From the NCBI RefSeq assembly GCF_015074785.1, contig NZ_CP042464.1, positions 3,101,001 through 3,165,000 of the forward strand: a stretch of DNA of 64,000 bases. Reading direction: 5' to 3'. The stretch comes from Segatella copri (GTDB lineage: Bacteria > Bacteroidota > Bacteroidia > Bacteroidales > Bacteroidaceae). Shown here piece after piece: positions 1 to 8,658 of the stretch; positions within the stretch are counted from its first letter, which is position 1, and the number at the start of each line of letters is the position of its first letter. Position numbers and translations under genes: made by a program. The notes beneath the pieces were generated by a model. The model ran no database searches, was not told where the DNA came from, and saw only the letters and a program-made list of their open reading frames with translations.

Positions 1-1
1 T

Positions 2-574
2 TTGAGTATCGACCGCCTGTTGCTGGCTTATAGCAATGGCATCTTTCCCTGGTATAGTTTCCGTGACCAGCCTGAAATACTCTGGTTCTGTCCGATGAAA
101 CGTTTCGTCATCTTCCCTGATGAAATCCACATCAGTCATTCCATGCGTACCCTGATGAGAAAGAACCGATACAGCGTAGGAATCAACGAAGATTTCGATG
201 GCGTGATACGGGGATGCAGCAAGACCAACGGACGGTATTGGGAAGATGGCGCATGGCTGGGCGAGAACATCATCCAGGCATTTACTGCTCTCCATAAGCA
301 GGGCTTTGCGGTGAGCGTAGAGGTATGGGATAATGAAACCGATGAACTGGTGGGGGGACTTTATGGTGTCACCATCGGCAAGGTTTTTATAGGAGAAAGC
401 ATGTTCTCCAGGGTTCCGTCAGCTTCTAAGATTGCCCTCATCTTCCTTGCCAGATACTTGCAGGAGCACGGTGGCAAGATGATAGATTGTCAGTTGGAGA
501 CTCCTCATCTCAAATCGATGGGTGGCAGATATATTTCTTACGAGGAATATATGAAGATTATGAACGAAGAATAA
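2..574 (+). CDS. aat: Leucyl/phenylalanyl-tRNA--protein transferase, 5' end outside window
   Basis: The enzyme transfers Leu or Phe from charged tRNA to proteins with N-terminal Arg or Lys, marking them for the N-end rule ClpS/ClpAP route in the cytoplasm. The visible 190 residues open with the family hallmark LLLAYSNGIFPWY, followed by WFCPMKRFVIFP and GGLYGVTIGKVFIGESMFS, the conserved core of the Aat fold. Family members have about 20-30 residues before this point, so the true start lies left of base 1; the TTG at base 2 is only where the open frame begins. A strong hairpin follows 2 bases after the stop, so this is the last gene of its transcript. Identification is confident from the motifs; only the N-terminus is missing. 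Confidence 0.93.
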   Translation: MSIDRLLLAYSNGIFPWYSFRDQPEILWFCPMKRFVIFPDEIHISHSMRTLMRKNRYSVGINEDFDGVIRGCSKTNGRYWEDGAWLGENIIQAFTALHKQGFAVSVEVWDNETDELVGGLYGVTIGKVFIGESMFSRVPSASKIALIFLARYLQEHGGKMIDCQLETPHLKSMGGRYISYEEYMKIMNEE

Positions 575-575
575 G

Positions 576-610
576 AGATGTTCTTCTCGGAATAGAAGAA
601 CATCTTCTTT
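576..610 (+). terminator. Rho-independent terminator of aat
   Basis: A 12-bp perfect stem (AGATGTTCTTCT at 576-587 with AGAAGAACATCT at 594-605) with a 6-nt loop is followed by a T-rich run. Confidence 0.75.
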
Positions 611-622
611 TGAATAAAAAAT

Positions 623-658
623 AAAGGCTAGGTTCCCGGAATCGTGAACCTAGCCTTT
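623..658. terminator. Bidirectional terminator between convergent genes
   Basis: AAAGGCTAGGTTC (623-635) pairs with its reverse complement ending at 658 around an 8-nt loop. A-rich and T-rich flanks let it act in both directions. It lies between aat and the convergent phosphatase gene, whose stop is 27 bases away. Confidence 0.7.
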
Positions 659-684
659 GTTATTATCTGTCTTTTTGCTTTTTA

Positions 685-2295
685 TTAGAATATCGGTGTG
701 CCGATGCAGCCGTTAGGTGCCTGAATATGCAGCATCGCACAAACGGTAGCGGCAATATCTGTCATATAGTGAGGTTGGGCACTCTCGCCGTGCTGGATGC
801 CCCAACCCATAAACAGACAAGGAATATGGATATCGTATGGATTCCATGCTCCGTGGGTAGTTCCCTTGCTGCTGTAATAATCGTAGTGACCTGGTTTCAG
901 TACAATCTGAACACCTCCGCTGCGCTCGCGGTTATAACCGTTAATGGCGCGGAACTTCAGCTCTTCAGGGATGCTCTCGATAGAGGTCTTCTCCATGTCG
1001 AAGGCATAGTGCACGTCCTTGTCTTTCTTCAGTCTGTCTACTACCACCTGCTTGATGGCTGCGTAATCCAGACCGAGTTCCTCGATGATGTCTGTATTGA
1101 AGAATACCTGATAGTTCATAATGGTCTTTACTAGGTCCTTGTCGGTGTTGAACTTTGTCTTCAGACTCTTGTTCAATTCATCTACCAGTCCCTTCTTGTT
1201 CCAGATGCCGGCAGGGATTCGTTGATCCTGCAGGAAGGTAGCGTTGTTCACGCCTCCATGGTCGGCGGTGAGGAAGGTGAGATAATTTCCCTTGCCCACG
1301 GTCTGGTCGAGATAAGCGAAGAAATCTGCCAAAGCCTTATCTAATCTGAGATAGCAATCCTCTGTTTCGATAGCGTTTACGCCCACCTGATGACCGATGT
1401 AATCGGTGCTTGAGCAGCTGATGGTCAGCAAATCAGTATCTGTGTTTCTACCCAGATTTTCTCCCTCAATGGCAGCCTTGGCAATATCGAAAGTCAGGTT
1501 GCAGCCGAATGGGGTACTGCGGAGAATCTTGTAACCATGCTTTTTATATAAGGTAGGTAGATCGAGTGGCAATACTGCCTTTTCGCCTTCAACAATTCCA
1601 TTCTCGTAGTTGTTGTCATCGCTGGTGCTCTCCTTATAGGAATCGATAGGGTAGAGCGTCTCCCATTTCTTGGAAAGATACTTGTTTGGGAGTTTCTGCT
1701 TGTTGAACTTGTTCACCCACTCAGGCAACTTATCCATATAGAAAGTACTGGTGATGAACTTGCCCGACTTGTCATCAAACCAGAAAGCGCCATTGGCGTG
1801 ATGGCCCGCAGGGAGGATGGATGTTCTGTCTTTCAAGGCTACACCAATCACCTTAGAGCGGTTGTTGGTAGCCAGACGGAGTTCATCGCCGATGGTGGTT
1901 ACCCACAAATTGCGAGGCGACATCTTGCCAGCCTTGCTGTCAGAACCTACCGGGTTGACGGTATCGTCGGCAGTACAATACACTACCTTTCCATCTTTCA
2001 CGAAGTTATTTCCTGCAATTCCGTGGATGGAAGGAACGGAACCGGTCCAGATAGAAGAGTGACCGATGGCTGTAACCGAAGGGATGTAAGGAATCTTGCA
2101 GTTTTCTACGCTGAATCCTTCTCCGAGCATTCTCTTGAATCCGCCTTCGCCGTAGCGGGCGTAGTAGCGATAGAGATAATCCCATCGCATCTGGTCGATA
2201 ACGATGCCTACAACGAGCTTAGGGCGTTGAGGCTGAGCCTGTGCAATGCCGCAGAAGCAGCAGAGTACGAAGATGAGTTTGATAATCTTATTCAT
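685..2295 (-). CDS. Exported alkaline phosphatase family (PafA/nucleotide pyrophosphatase-like) protein
   Basis: Predicted periplasmic metal-dependent phosphomonoesterase or phosphodiesterase of the alkaline phosphatase superfamily. From the chosen ATG (2295) a typical Sec signal peptide is visible (MNKIIKLIFVLCCFCGIAQA). Then come the first metal-binding Asp in VVGIVIDQMRWDYL and the nucleophile region IPSVTAIGHSSIWTGS, where the Thr is the likely nucleophile. Later metal ligands are in SCSSTDYIGHQVG, FLTADHGG and the C-terminal TTHGAWNPYD. Two further in-frame ATGs lie upstream (2325, 2319), but starting there would put ten hydrophilic residues before the signal peptide. The Thr nucleophile and overall length (about 536 aa) match PafA-type phosphatases of Bacteroidetes. 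The substrate cannot be told from sequence. Confidence 0.85.
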   Translation of the reverse strand: MNKIIKLIFVLCCFCGIAQAQPQRPKLVVGIVIDQMRWDYLYRYYARYGEGGFKRMLGEGFSVENCKIPYIPSVTAIGHSSIWTGSVPSIHGIAGNNFVKDGKVVYCTADDTVNPVGSDSKAGKMSPRNLWVTTIGDELRLATNNRSKVIGVALKDRTSILPAGHHANGAFWFDDKSGKFITSTFYMDKLPEWVNKFNKQKLPNKYLSKKWETLYPIDSYKESTSDDNNYENGIVEGEKAVLPLDLPTLYKKHGYKILRSTPFGCNLTFDIAKAAIEGENLGRNTDTDLLTISCSSTDYIGHQVGVNAIETEDCYLRLDKALADFFAYLDQTVGKGNYLTFLTADHGGVNNATFLQDQRIPAGIWNKKGLVDELNKSLKTKFNTDKDLVKTIMNYQVFFNTDIIEELGLDYAAIKQVVVDRLKKDKDVHYAFDMEKTSIESIPEELKFRAINGYNRERSGGVQIVLKPGHYDYYSSKGTTHGAWNPYDIHIPCLFMGWGIQHGESAQPHYMTDIAATVCAMLHIQAPNGCIGTPIF

Positions 2296-2351
2296 AGTCA
2301 AAATGTCTTTTTTATACATAACCATTCAGTATTGTATATTAAAATTCGGCT

Positions 2352-2360
2352 GCAAAGATA
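2352..2360 (-). promoter_or_regulatory. -7 promoter element of phosphatase gene
   Basis: TATCTTTGC on the minus strand matches the Bacteroidetes TAnnTTTG element and lies about 60 nt upstream of the chosen start. Confidence 0.6.
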
Positions 2361-2376
2361 CAACTTATTTTGGTAT

Positions 2377-4521
2377 TTAACGATAAAAAAGACGATTTTT
2401 ACCCAAACTTCTCATGGCGTTCAATACTGCCAGTACCGTAACACCTACATCGGCAAAGACAGCCATCCACATGGTGCCGAGACCAATGGTGGCGAGAATC
2501 AGTACGGCAACCTTCACTCCGATGGCAAATATCACGTTCTCGTGAGCGATATGAATGGTTCTTCTGGCTATCTTTACGGCAAGGGCAATCTTTCTAGGGT
2601 CATCATCCATCAGTACTACATCGGCAGCTTCGATGGCTGCATCGCTACCCAGTCCACCCATGGCAATGCCCACATCGGCACGCTTCAATACAGGGGCATC
2701 GTTGATGCCATCGCCTACATAAGCGAGCGTCTTGCCTGCTGGTTTTGTCTTCAGCAGTTGTTCTACATGCGAAACTTTGTCGGTTGGCAGCAGTTCTGCG
2801 CGGCACTCGTCCAGTCCCAGTTTGTGGGCAACATCTTCTCCCACTTCTCTTCGGTCACCCGTCAGCATTACCGTTTTCTCTACTCCCAGTTCTTTCAGCT
2901 CTCTGATGGCATGGGCGCTTCCTTCCTTAAGGGTGTCGTTGATTACAATATGTCCCGCATACTTGCCATCAATGGCGACGTGGATGATGGTTCCCACCTG
3001 GTTGCAGTCGTGCCATTGGGCGCCGATGTTTTCCATCATCTTCTTGTTGCCCACGCAAACCACCTTGCCGTTCACTTTGGCACGGATACCTTGTCCTGCA
3101 ATTTCCTCTACATCGGTCACCTCGCAGCCATCCGTTGCTTCTTGCGGGAAGGCAGTACGCAGGGCTGCGCCGATAGGATGAGTGGTGAAATGCTCGGCAT
3201 GAGCTGCCAGATGAAGCAGGATTTTCTCCTTGTCAGAATATTCGCCAATATGTACATTATCTGCATCGTGGGATGAATGGTCTGGGCAGGAATCATCAGC
3301 ATGAACAGCTGCCACGGCAAACTCTCCGTGGGTCAGAGTTCCGGTCTTGTCGAACACAACGGTTCCCACCTTGGCTAAAGCATCCATATAGTTGCTGCCC
3401 TTGATGAGAATACCGTTCCGGGATGCTCCGCCGATGCCGCCAAAGAAGGTGAGGGGCACGCTGATGACCAGGGCGCATGGACAGGAAACTACCAGGAATA
3501 TCAAGGCGCGGTTGAGCCATAATGGGAAGTTCTCGCCAAAGGTTCCTTCGCCAACGATTCCCGTAGCTGCCAGGAATGGAGGAATAACCGCCAGGGCAAT
3601 GGCTGCGAAAACAACGATAGGAGTATAGACTCGGGCGAAACGGGTGATGAAAGCCTCGCTCTTCGACTTGTTCTTGTCTGCACTCTCTACCAGCGCAATA
3701 ATCTTGGATACGGTACTTTCGCCAAAACTCTTGGTGGTGCGTACACGAACTACTCCTGAAAGGTTGATGCAACCGGACATGATAGTATCGCCTTCATTCA
3801 AATCCCGTGGCATACTCTCACCTGTCAGGGCAATGGTATTCAAGGCTGAGCTTCCCTCAACAACAATACCATCCAGAGGCACTTTCTCTCCCGGACGGAT
3901 TACGATAGTTTCTCCTATCTTGACGTCTTCCGGCGAAACGGCCTCTATTTTTCCGTTTCTTTCAACATTCGCTACATCCGGTCGGATATTCATCAGATGC
4001 GAAATACTGTCGCGGCTCTTTCCTTCCGCATATCCTTCGAAGAGTTCGCCCACCTGAAAGAAGAGCATCACAAAGACTGCCTCCGGAAATTCTGTATCTG
4101 ATCCAGGGAAGAATCCGATGCAAAAGGCTCCGATGGTTGCGATAGCCATCAGGAAGTTTTCGTTAAACATATCGCCCTTGGCAATGCCTTCTGCAGCTTC
4201 GCCCAGCGTCTCATGTCCTATTAATAAATAAGGAATGAGATAGACGAGGAGCAACTGCCAGGTAGCCAGACTGTATTCCTTTTCGATGAAAACAGCGATA
4301 ATCAGGAGGATGATGGTTGCTCCTATCAGAAAAAGTTTGGATTTCAAACCGCCTTCTTCATGGTGATGATGGTGGTGGCAACCGCACTCCTGATGCTCAT
4401 GTTCTTCTGTGCCGCATGAGCAATCATAATGATGTTCATGATGATGTTCATGATGATGTTCGTGAGAATTTTCACAATGGCATTCATGATGATGTTCGTG
4501 AGAATGTTTCATTTCTTCCAT
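2377..4521 (-). CDS. Heavy-metal P1B-type ATPase (Zn/Cd/Co/Pb exporter) with His-rich N-terminus
   Basis: Inner-membrane efflux pump driven by ATP. The first about 60 residues are packed with His (clusters such as HHEHHHEHHYD and HHHHHH) and Cys, replacing the usual HMA domain as a cytosolic metal sensor or buffer. After this come membrane helices, the actuator motif ALTGES, the P1B ion-binding motif SCPCALVIS, the phosphorylation site DKTGTLTHG, an HP dipeptide in THPIGAAL and the hinge GDGINDAPVL. The CPC motif and the His-rich tail fit the ZntA/CadA divalent group rather than copper pumps. ATG at 4521 (MEEMKHSH) is preferred over the TTG three codons upstream. A palindromic operator-like sequence precedes the gene. 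Metal specificity is inferred. Confidence 0.88.
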   Translation of the reverse strand: MEEMKHSHEHHHECHCENSHEHHHEHHHEHHYDCSCGTEEHEHQECGCHHHHHHEEGGLKSKLFLIGATIILLIIAVFIEKEYSLATWQLLLVYLIPYLLIGHETLGEAAEGIAKGDMFNENFLMAIATIGAFCIGFFPGSDTEFPEAVFVMLFFQVGELFEGYAEGKSRDSISHLMNIRPDVANVERNGKIEAVSPEDVKIGETIVIRPGEKVPLDGIVVEGSSALNTIALTGESMPRDLNEGDTIMSGCINLSGVVRVRTTKSFGESTVSKIIALVESADKNKSKSEAFITRFARVYTPIVVFAAIALAVIPPFLAATGIVGEGTFGENFPLWLNRALIFLVVSCPCALVISVPLTFFGGIGGASRNGILIKGSNYMDALAKVGTVVFDKTGTLTHGEFAVAAVHADDSCPDHSSHDADNVHIGEYSDKEKILLHLAAHAEHFTTHPIGAALRTAFPQEATDGCEVTDVEEIAGQGIRAKVNGKVVCVGNKKMMENIGAQWHDCNQVGTIIHVAIDGKYAGHIVINDTLKEGSAHAIRELKELGVEKTVMLTGDRREVGEDVAHKLGLDECRAELLPTDKVSHVEQLLKTKPAGKTLAYVGDGINDAPVLKRADVGIAMGGLGSDAAIEAADVVLMDDDPRKIALAVKIARRTIHIAHENVIFAIGVKVAVLILATIGLGTMWMAVFADVGVTVLAVLNAMRSLGKNRLFYR

Positions 4522-4579
4522 AATTTGCAATACTTTTAGTTCTATATAATCAGGAACATTCAGTTCCTTTTTCTATTTC

Positions 4580-4622
4580 GGTTGCAAAATTACAAAAAGG
4601 TTTTTGCAACTTGGTTGCAAAA
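4580..4622 (-). promoter_or_regulatory. Promoter with palindromic operator candidate of the metal ATPase
   Basis: The -7 element TAATTTTGC lies on the minus strand at 4584-4592. Just upstream is a perfect 9+3+9 dyad, TTTTGCAAC-TTG-GTTGCAAAA (4602-4622), and a third half-site GGTTGCAAAA overlaps the -7 element (4580-4589). The position over the -33 region suggests control by a metal-responsive repressor or MerR-type activator. No such regulator gene is in the window. Confidence 0.5.
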
Positions 4623-4701
4623 GCTCCAAATCGCCCTCTTAATGTTTTTTTTGTTTACGCAAAAACAAATAGATCAAATTCAAGCAAACCAGCAACGAAA
4701 A

Positions 4702-4732
4702 AAGCAGTTAAGCTACAATAGCTTAACTGCTT
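4702..4732 (-). terminator. Terminator of tRNA-Met
   Basis: AAGCAGTTAAGCT pairs perfectly with AGCTTAACTGCTT around a 5-nt loop, immediately downstream of the minus-strand tRNA gene. In that direction the stem is followed by a short T run. Confidence 0.65.
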
Positions 4733-4743
4733 GATTTTCAGTG

Positions 4744-4817
4744 TGGACCAGCTAGGGCTTGAACCTAGGACCTCCAGATTATGAGTCTGTTGCTCTAACC
4801 AACTGAGCTACAAGTCC
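4744..4817 (-). tRNA. tRNA-Met (anticodon CAT)
   Basis: A 74-nt cloverleaf on the minus strand: acceptor GGACTTG/CTGGTCC with one weak pair, D arm with AGCTCAGTTGGTTAGAGC, anticodon stem CAGA/TCTG around loop CTCATAA, T arm with GGTTCAAGCCC, discriminator A. CCA is not encoded. The acceptor starts with a G-C pair, so this is an elongator-type rather than initiator tRNA. A CAT anticodon could also be an Ile2 tRNA modified by TilS. The promoter TATCTTTGC is at 4842-4850 on the minus strand. Confidence 0.93.
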
Positions 4818-4841
4818 GTTGAATTTTTATCAAATTCGAGT

Positions 4842-4850
4842 GCAAAGATA
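4842..4850 (-). promoter_or_regulatory. -7 element of tRNA-Met promoter
   Basis: TATCTTTGC on the minus strand, about 25 nt before the mature tRNA 5' end. Confidence 0.6.
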
Positions 4851-4912
4851 CTAGATTTTGGGCAAATAACCAAATAAAATCTTAAAAATTTTCTTAGAAT
4901 CAGAAAAATAGC

Positions 4913-4921
4913 GTATCTTTG
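4913..4921 (+). promoter_or_regulatory. -7 promoter element of Ca-ATPase/ribF transcript
   Basis: TATCTTTGC, a match to TAnnTTTG, about 70 nt upstream of the ATG at 4990. Confidence 0.6.
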
Positions 4922-4989
4922 CACCAAATTATGTGCGCACACGTGCGTATGTACTTATTAATCGTACAAAAAAGAATTTCTATTCAGAA

Positions 4990-7629
4990 ATGGACATAGA
5001 CAAAAATAGAAGAATCGGTCTTACCGATGAACAAGTTAAACAGAGTAGGGAACAGCATGGCAAGAACGTGCTCACCCCTCCTCAACGTACTTCATTATGG
5101 AAACTGTATTTGGATAAATATCGCGACCCGATTATCCAGATACTTCTTGTGGCGGCTTTCGTATCCCTCATCCTTGCTTTTATCGAAAAGAATTTCATGG
5201 AGACCATCGGTATCTTCGTGGCTGTTTTCCTTGCTACTACCGTGGGCTTCTACTTTGAGCGCGATGCTGCTAAGAAGTTTAATCTGCTTACGGCGCTCAG
5301 CGAAGAGCAGCCGGTTAAGGTGCGCCGCAATGGTAAGGTGATGGAGATTCCGCGCCATGATGTGGTGGTGGGAGATGTAGTGCTCGTGGAAGTGGGCGAC
5401 GAGGTGCCTGCCGATGGCGAACTCATCGTCTGCAACGACCTGCAGATTAATGAATCTACCCTTACGGGCGAACCCGTTGCCGAGAAATCTCTGGAAGGCG
5501 GTGGCGATGGAGCCTATCCTCGCAACGTCATCCTCCGTTCTACCATGGTGATGAATGGCAGGGGCGAGTTCGTGGTTACTGCCGTGGGCGATGCTACCGA
5601 GATTGGTAAGGTGGCGAAGAAATCTACCGAACAGACTTCGGTGGAGACACCGCTTCACATGCAGCTCGATAAGTTGGCTAAGATGATTTCCAAGGTGGGC
5701 TCCGTAGTATCTGTGGCAGCCTTCTTCATCTTCCTGATTCACGATATCCTCACCAACCCGGCATGGGGCGGCAAGGATTATTTTTATATGGCAGAAATCG
5801 TGCTGAAATACTTCATGATGGCTGTTACCCTGATTGTGATGGCGGTGCCGGAGGGATTGCCGATGGCGATTACCCTTTCTCTGGCGCTCAATATGCGAAG
5901 AATGCTGAAGTCGAACAATCTGGTGCGCAAGCTTCATGCCTGCGAAACCATGGGCGCCGTTACCGTGATCTGTACCGATAAGACCGGTACGCTTACCCAG
6001 AACAAGATGCAGGTGAGTGCTCTGGAACTCAAGCAGGGCGATGAGGCGCTGCTTGATACTGCCATCGCCCTCAACTCTACAGCCGAGTTGAATGACGGCA
6101 AACCTATCGGAAACCCTACCGAGTCGGCTCTCCTGCTCTGGCTCGATGCCCAGGGCAAGGATTATGAAGAACTCCGCAAGCAGGTGAACGTGCTCAAGCA
6201 GTTGCCTTTCTCTACCGAGAGAAAGATGATGGCAACCTTGGCAGAAGTTGATGGCGAGACCTATCTCTTCGTGAAGGGTGCGCCTGAAATCGTGATGAAG
6301 AAATGCATCATCGAAGATAGAATGCTGAGACAGTCAGCCGAAGAACTCGATGAGTGGCAGCATAAGGCAATGAGAACCCTGGCGTTCGCCTATAAGAAGA
6401 TAGAAGCTTCTATCATGAGAACATCCAGAACCTCTACTGCCGAAGTGGTAGCACTTCTTGATGCCAACGACCTTCAGTTGCAGGCCATTGCAGCCATTGC
6501 CGATCCTATCCGTCCGGATGTTCCTGCTGCCGTGCAGGAGTGCCGCCATGCGGGTATCGAGGTGAAGGTGGTTACGGGTGATACGGCTGCCACCGCCTTG
6601 GAGATAGGCAAGCAGATAGGTGTCTTCGAAGATGAACCTGAGAATATCGGAGCAGATGGCTCTCTGACTTCGCTCGAACAGCAGATGATTACGGGTGAAC
6701 AGTGGGAGGCTCTTTCTGACGAAGAGGCTTACGAACGGGCGAAGGATATCCGAGTGATGAGCCGTGCCCGTCCTACAGATAAGCAGCGACTGGTGGCGAT
6801 GCTCCAGAAGCGTGGCGAGGTGGTTGCCGTAACAGGTGATGGTACCAACGATGCTCCGGCACTTCACTATGCTCACGTGGGCTTGTCGCTGGGGTCGGGA
6901 ACTTCCGTGGCTAAGGAGGCTTCGGATATGACCCTGCTCGATGATTCCTTCAAGTCTATCGCCAACGCCGTGATGTGGGGACGCTCGCTCTATCGCAACC
7001 TGCAGCGCTTCCTCTTCTTCCAGTTGGTAGTAAACGTGGCAGCCCTCTTGCTGGTGCTTGGCGGATCTGTCATCGGAACTGAAATGCCGTTGACGGTAAC
7101 CCAGATTCTTTGGGTGAACCTTATCATGGATACCTTCGCAGCCCTGGCACTTGCCTTATTGCCTCCATCTCATGAGGTGATGAAGGATAAACCACGCAAG
7201 GCATCCGATTTCATCATCAACAAGAGCATCGGTTTCGGCATTCTGTTCTGCGGCATCGTCTTCTTCCTCGTGATGTTTGCCCTACTGGTTTACTGCGAGC
7301 GCAGAGGCAAGGGTGGAGTAGATGTGCATGAACTGACCATGTTCTTCACCACCTTCGTGATGATTCAGTTCTGGAACCTCTTCAATGCCAAGGCGCTGAT
7401 GAGTCATCACACCGCTTTCCGCCATTTCCTGAAGGATAAGGGAATGATTCTGGTGCTTGTACTGGTATTGGTGGGTCAGTGGATTATCGTAACCTTTGGT
7501 GGCGAAATGTTCCGCACCACACCATTGTCGCTCCACGAGTGGCTGCTCATCATCGGCTCAACATCCGTTGTACTTTGGGCGGGCGAGCTGTGGAGAACTT
7601 TTAAGAGAATGATAGCAAAGAGAAGATAA
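4990..7629 (+). CDS. Calcium-translocating P-type ATPase (PMCA type)
   Basis: Cytoplasmic-membrane P2-type ATPase predicted to export Ca2+. Visible features are an N-terminal cation-ATPase domain (TDEQVKQSREQHGKNVL), the actuator loop TLTGEPVAEKS, the M4 ion site VMAVPEGLPMAITL, the phosphorylation site CDKTGTLTQNKM written here as TDKTGTLTQN, the nucleotide-binding KGAPE, the hinge TGDGTNDAPAL and a C-terminal membrane block containing NLIMDTFAALALA. The TGES motif reads TGEP here. The ATG at 4990 is chosen: the frame opens at a GTG at 4933, but those 19 codons lie almost on the transcription start set by TATCTTTGC at 4913-4921. The gene is followed 39 nt later by ribF in the same direction. 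Confidence 0.88.
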   Translation: MDIDKNRRIGLTDEQVKQSREQHGKNVLTPPQRTSLWKLYLDKYRDPIIQILLVAAFVSLILAFIEKNFMETIGIFVAVFLATTVGFYFERDAAKKFNLLTALSEEQPVKVRRNGKVMEIPRHDVVVGDVVLVEVGDEVPADGELIVCNDLQINESTLTGEPVAEKSLEGGGDGAYPRNVILRSTMVMNGRGEFVVTAVGDATEIGKVAKKSTEQTSVETPLHMQLDKLAKMISKVGSVVSVAAFFIFLIHDILTNPAWGGKDYFYMAEIVLKYFMMAVTLIVMAVPEGLPMAITLSLALNMRRMLKSNNLVRKLHACETMGAVTVICTDKTGTLTQNKMQVSALELKQGDEALLDTAIALNSTAELNDGKPIGNPTESALLLWLDAQGKDYEELRKQVNVLKQLPFSTERKMMATLAEVDGETYLFVKGAPEIVMKKCIIEDRMLRQSAEELDEWQHKAMRTLAFAYKKIEASIMRTSRTSTAEVVALLDANDLQLQAIAAIADPIRPDVPAAVQECRHAGIEVKVVTGDTAATALEIGKQIGVFEDEPENIGADGSLTSLEQQMITGEQWEALSDEEAYERAKDIRVMSRARPTDKQRLVAMLQKRGEVVAVTGDGTNDAPALHYAHVGLSLGSGTSVAKEASDMTLLDDSFKSIANAVMWGRSLYRNLQRFLFFQLVVNVAALLLVLGGSVIGTEMPLTVTQILWVNLIMDTFAALALALLPPSHEVMKDKPRKASDFIINKSIGFGILFCGIVFFLVMFALLVYCERRGKGGVDVHELTMFFTTFVMIQFWNLFNAKALMSHHTAFRHFLKDKGMILVLVLVLVGQWIIVTFGGEMFRTTPLSLHEWLLIIGSTSVVLWAGELWRTFKRMIAKRR

Positions 7630-7668
7630 CCCACAGGGGATTCTTCTGATATGAACGATTAAGATAGA

Positions 7669-8607
7669 ATGAATACAATACATTATAACGATACCGTGCA
7701 GTTGCAGCCTTGTGTGGCAACGATTGGTTTCTTCGATGGAGTGCATCGGGGACATCAGTTCCTGATTCATCATCTCGTAGAGACGGCACGAAAGGATGGC
7801 TTGCAATCCACCGTCATCACCTTCGATGCGCATCCCCGCAAGGTATTGCAGGCGGATTACCAGCCAGAGATGCTGAGTACGCTCGATTCCAAGCTGCTGC
7901 TGCTTTCGAAGACGGAAGTGGATAATGCTGTGGTGCTGCATTTCGACAAGGCGATGGCTGCGATGTCGGCAAGAGAGTTTATGCAGCAGGTGCTCCACGA
8001 CCATCTCAACGTAAGGAAACTCTTCATCGGCTACGATCATCGCTTCGGTCATAACCGCGAGGAGACTTTCGAAGATTACGTGCGCTACGGCAAGGAGATG
8101 GGCATCGAGGTAATCAGGAACGAGGCCTTCCAGATAGATGGCATCAACATCTCTTCTTCTGTAATCCGCTCTTTCCTGAAAGAGGGAGAAGTGGAGATGG
8201 CTGCCCGGTGCCTCGGTTTCCCTTACACCCTCATCGGAAAGGTGGTGAATGGATTCCATGAAGGCAGAAAGCTCGGCTTCCCTACTGCCAATCTCGATAT
8301 CTCTCACTTCGGACAGCTGATTCCTGCCCCTGGCGTCTATGCCGTAAGGGTAAGACTGGAGAATACGGTGGTATGGAAACGGGGAATGATGAATGTGGGC
8401 AATCGCCCAACCTTCAATGGCAGACTACTGACGCTAGAGACGCACATCTTCAATTTCGACGGGGATATTTATGACCAGCTCTTGCTCGTAAGCTTCGTGA
8501 AGCGAATAAGGGGCGAACAGAAGTTTGACAGTCCCGAGGAGTTGGCGGCGCAACTGAAAGAGGATGAGCAGACCGTGCTGGATCTCTTTGAAAAGGAAGC
8601 GGAATGA
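7669..8607 (+). CDS. ribF: Bifunctional riboflavin kinase / FAD synthetase
   Basis: Makes FMN from riboflavin and ATP, then FAD from FMN, in the cytoplasm. The N-terminal nucleotidyltransferase domain shows IGFFDGVHRGHQFL (the HxGH-type site), a conserved GYDHRFGHNREE and ISSSVIRSFLKEG. The C-terminal kinase domain shows GKVVNGFHEGRKLGFPTANLD with the PTAN flavin/Mg site, and MMNVGNRPTFNG. Length of 312 aa is normal for the family. It sits 39 nt after the Ca-ATPase and 51 nt before the CPBP protease gene, in the same direction, so the three may be cotranscribed. Confidence 0.95.
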   Translation: MNTIHYNDTVQLQPCVATIGFFDGVHRGHQFLIHHLVETARKDGLQSTVITFDAHPRKVLQADYQPEMLSTLDSKLLLLSKTEVDNAVVLHFDKAMAAMSAREFMQQVLHDHLNVRKLFIGYDHRFGHNREETFEDYVRYGKEMGIEVIRNEAFQIDGINISSSVIRSFLKEGEVEMAARCLGFPYTLIGKVVNGFHEGRKLGFPTANLDISHFGQLIPAPGVYAVRVRLENTVVWKRGMMNVGNRPTFNGRLLTLETHIFNFDGDIYDQLLLVSFVKRIRGEQKFDSPEELAAQLKEDEQTVLDLFEKEAE

Positions 8608-8658
8608 TAGCGAGAATGCTATTAAACTATAAACGATTAATTATAAACAGTAAAAGCA

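Noticed and set aside
1798..3276. Long plus-strand open frame of 492 codons
   Set aside because: It runs antisense through the phosphatase and metal-ATPase genes, has no domain and no own promoter. Both minus-strand proteins carry complete family motifs.
4933..4989. GTG start for the Ca-ATPase
   Set aside because: It would lie almost at the transcription start implied by TATCTTTGC at 4913. The ATG at 4990 gives the normal family N-terminus.
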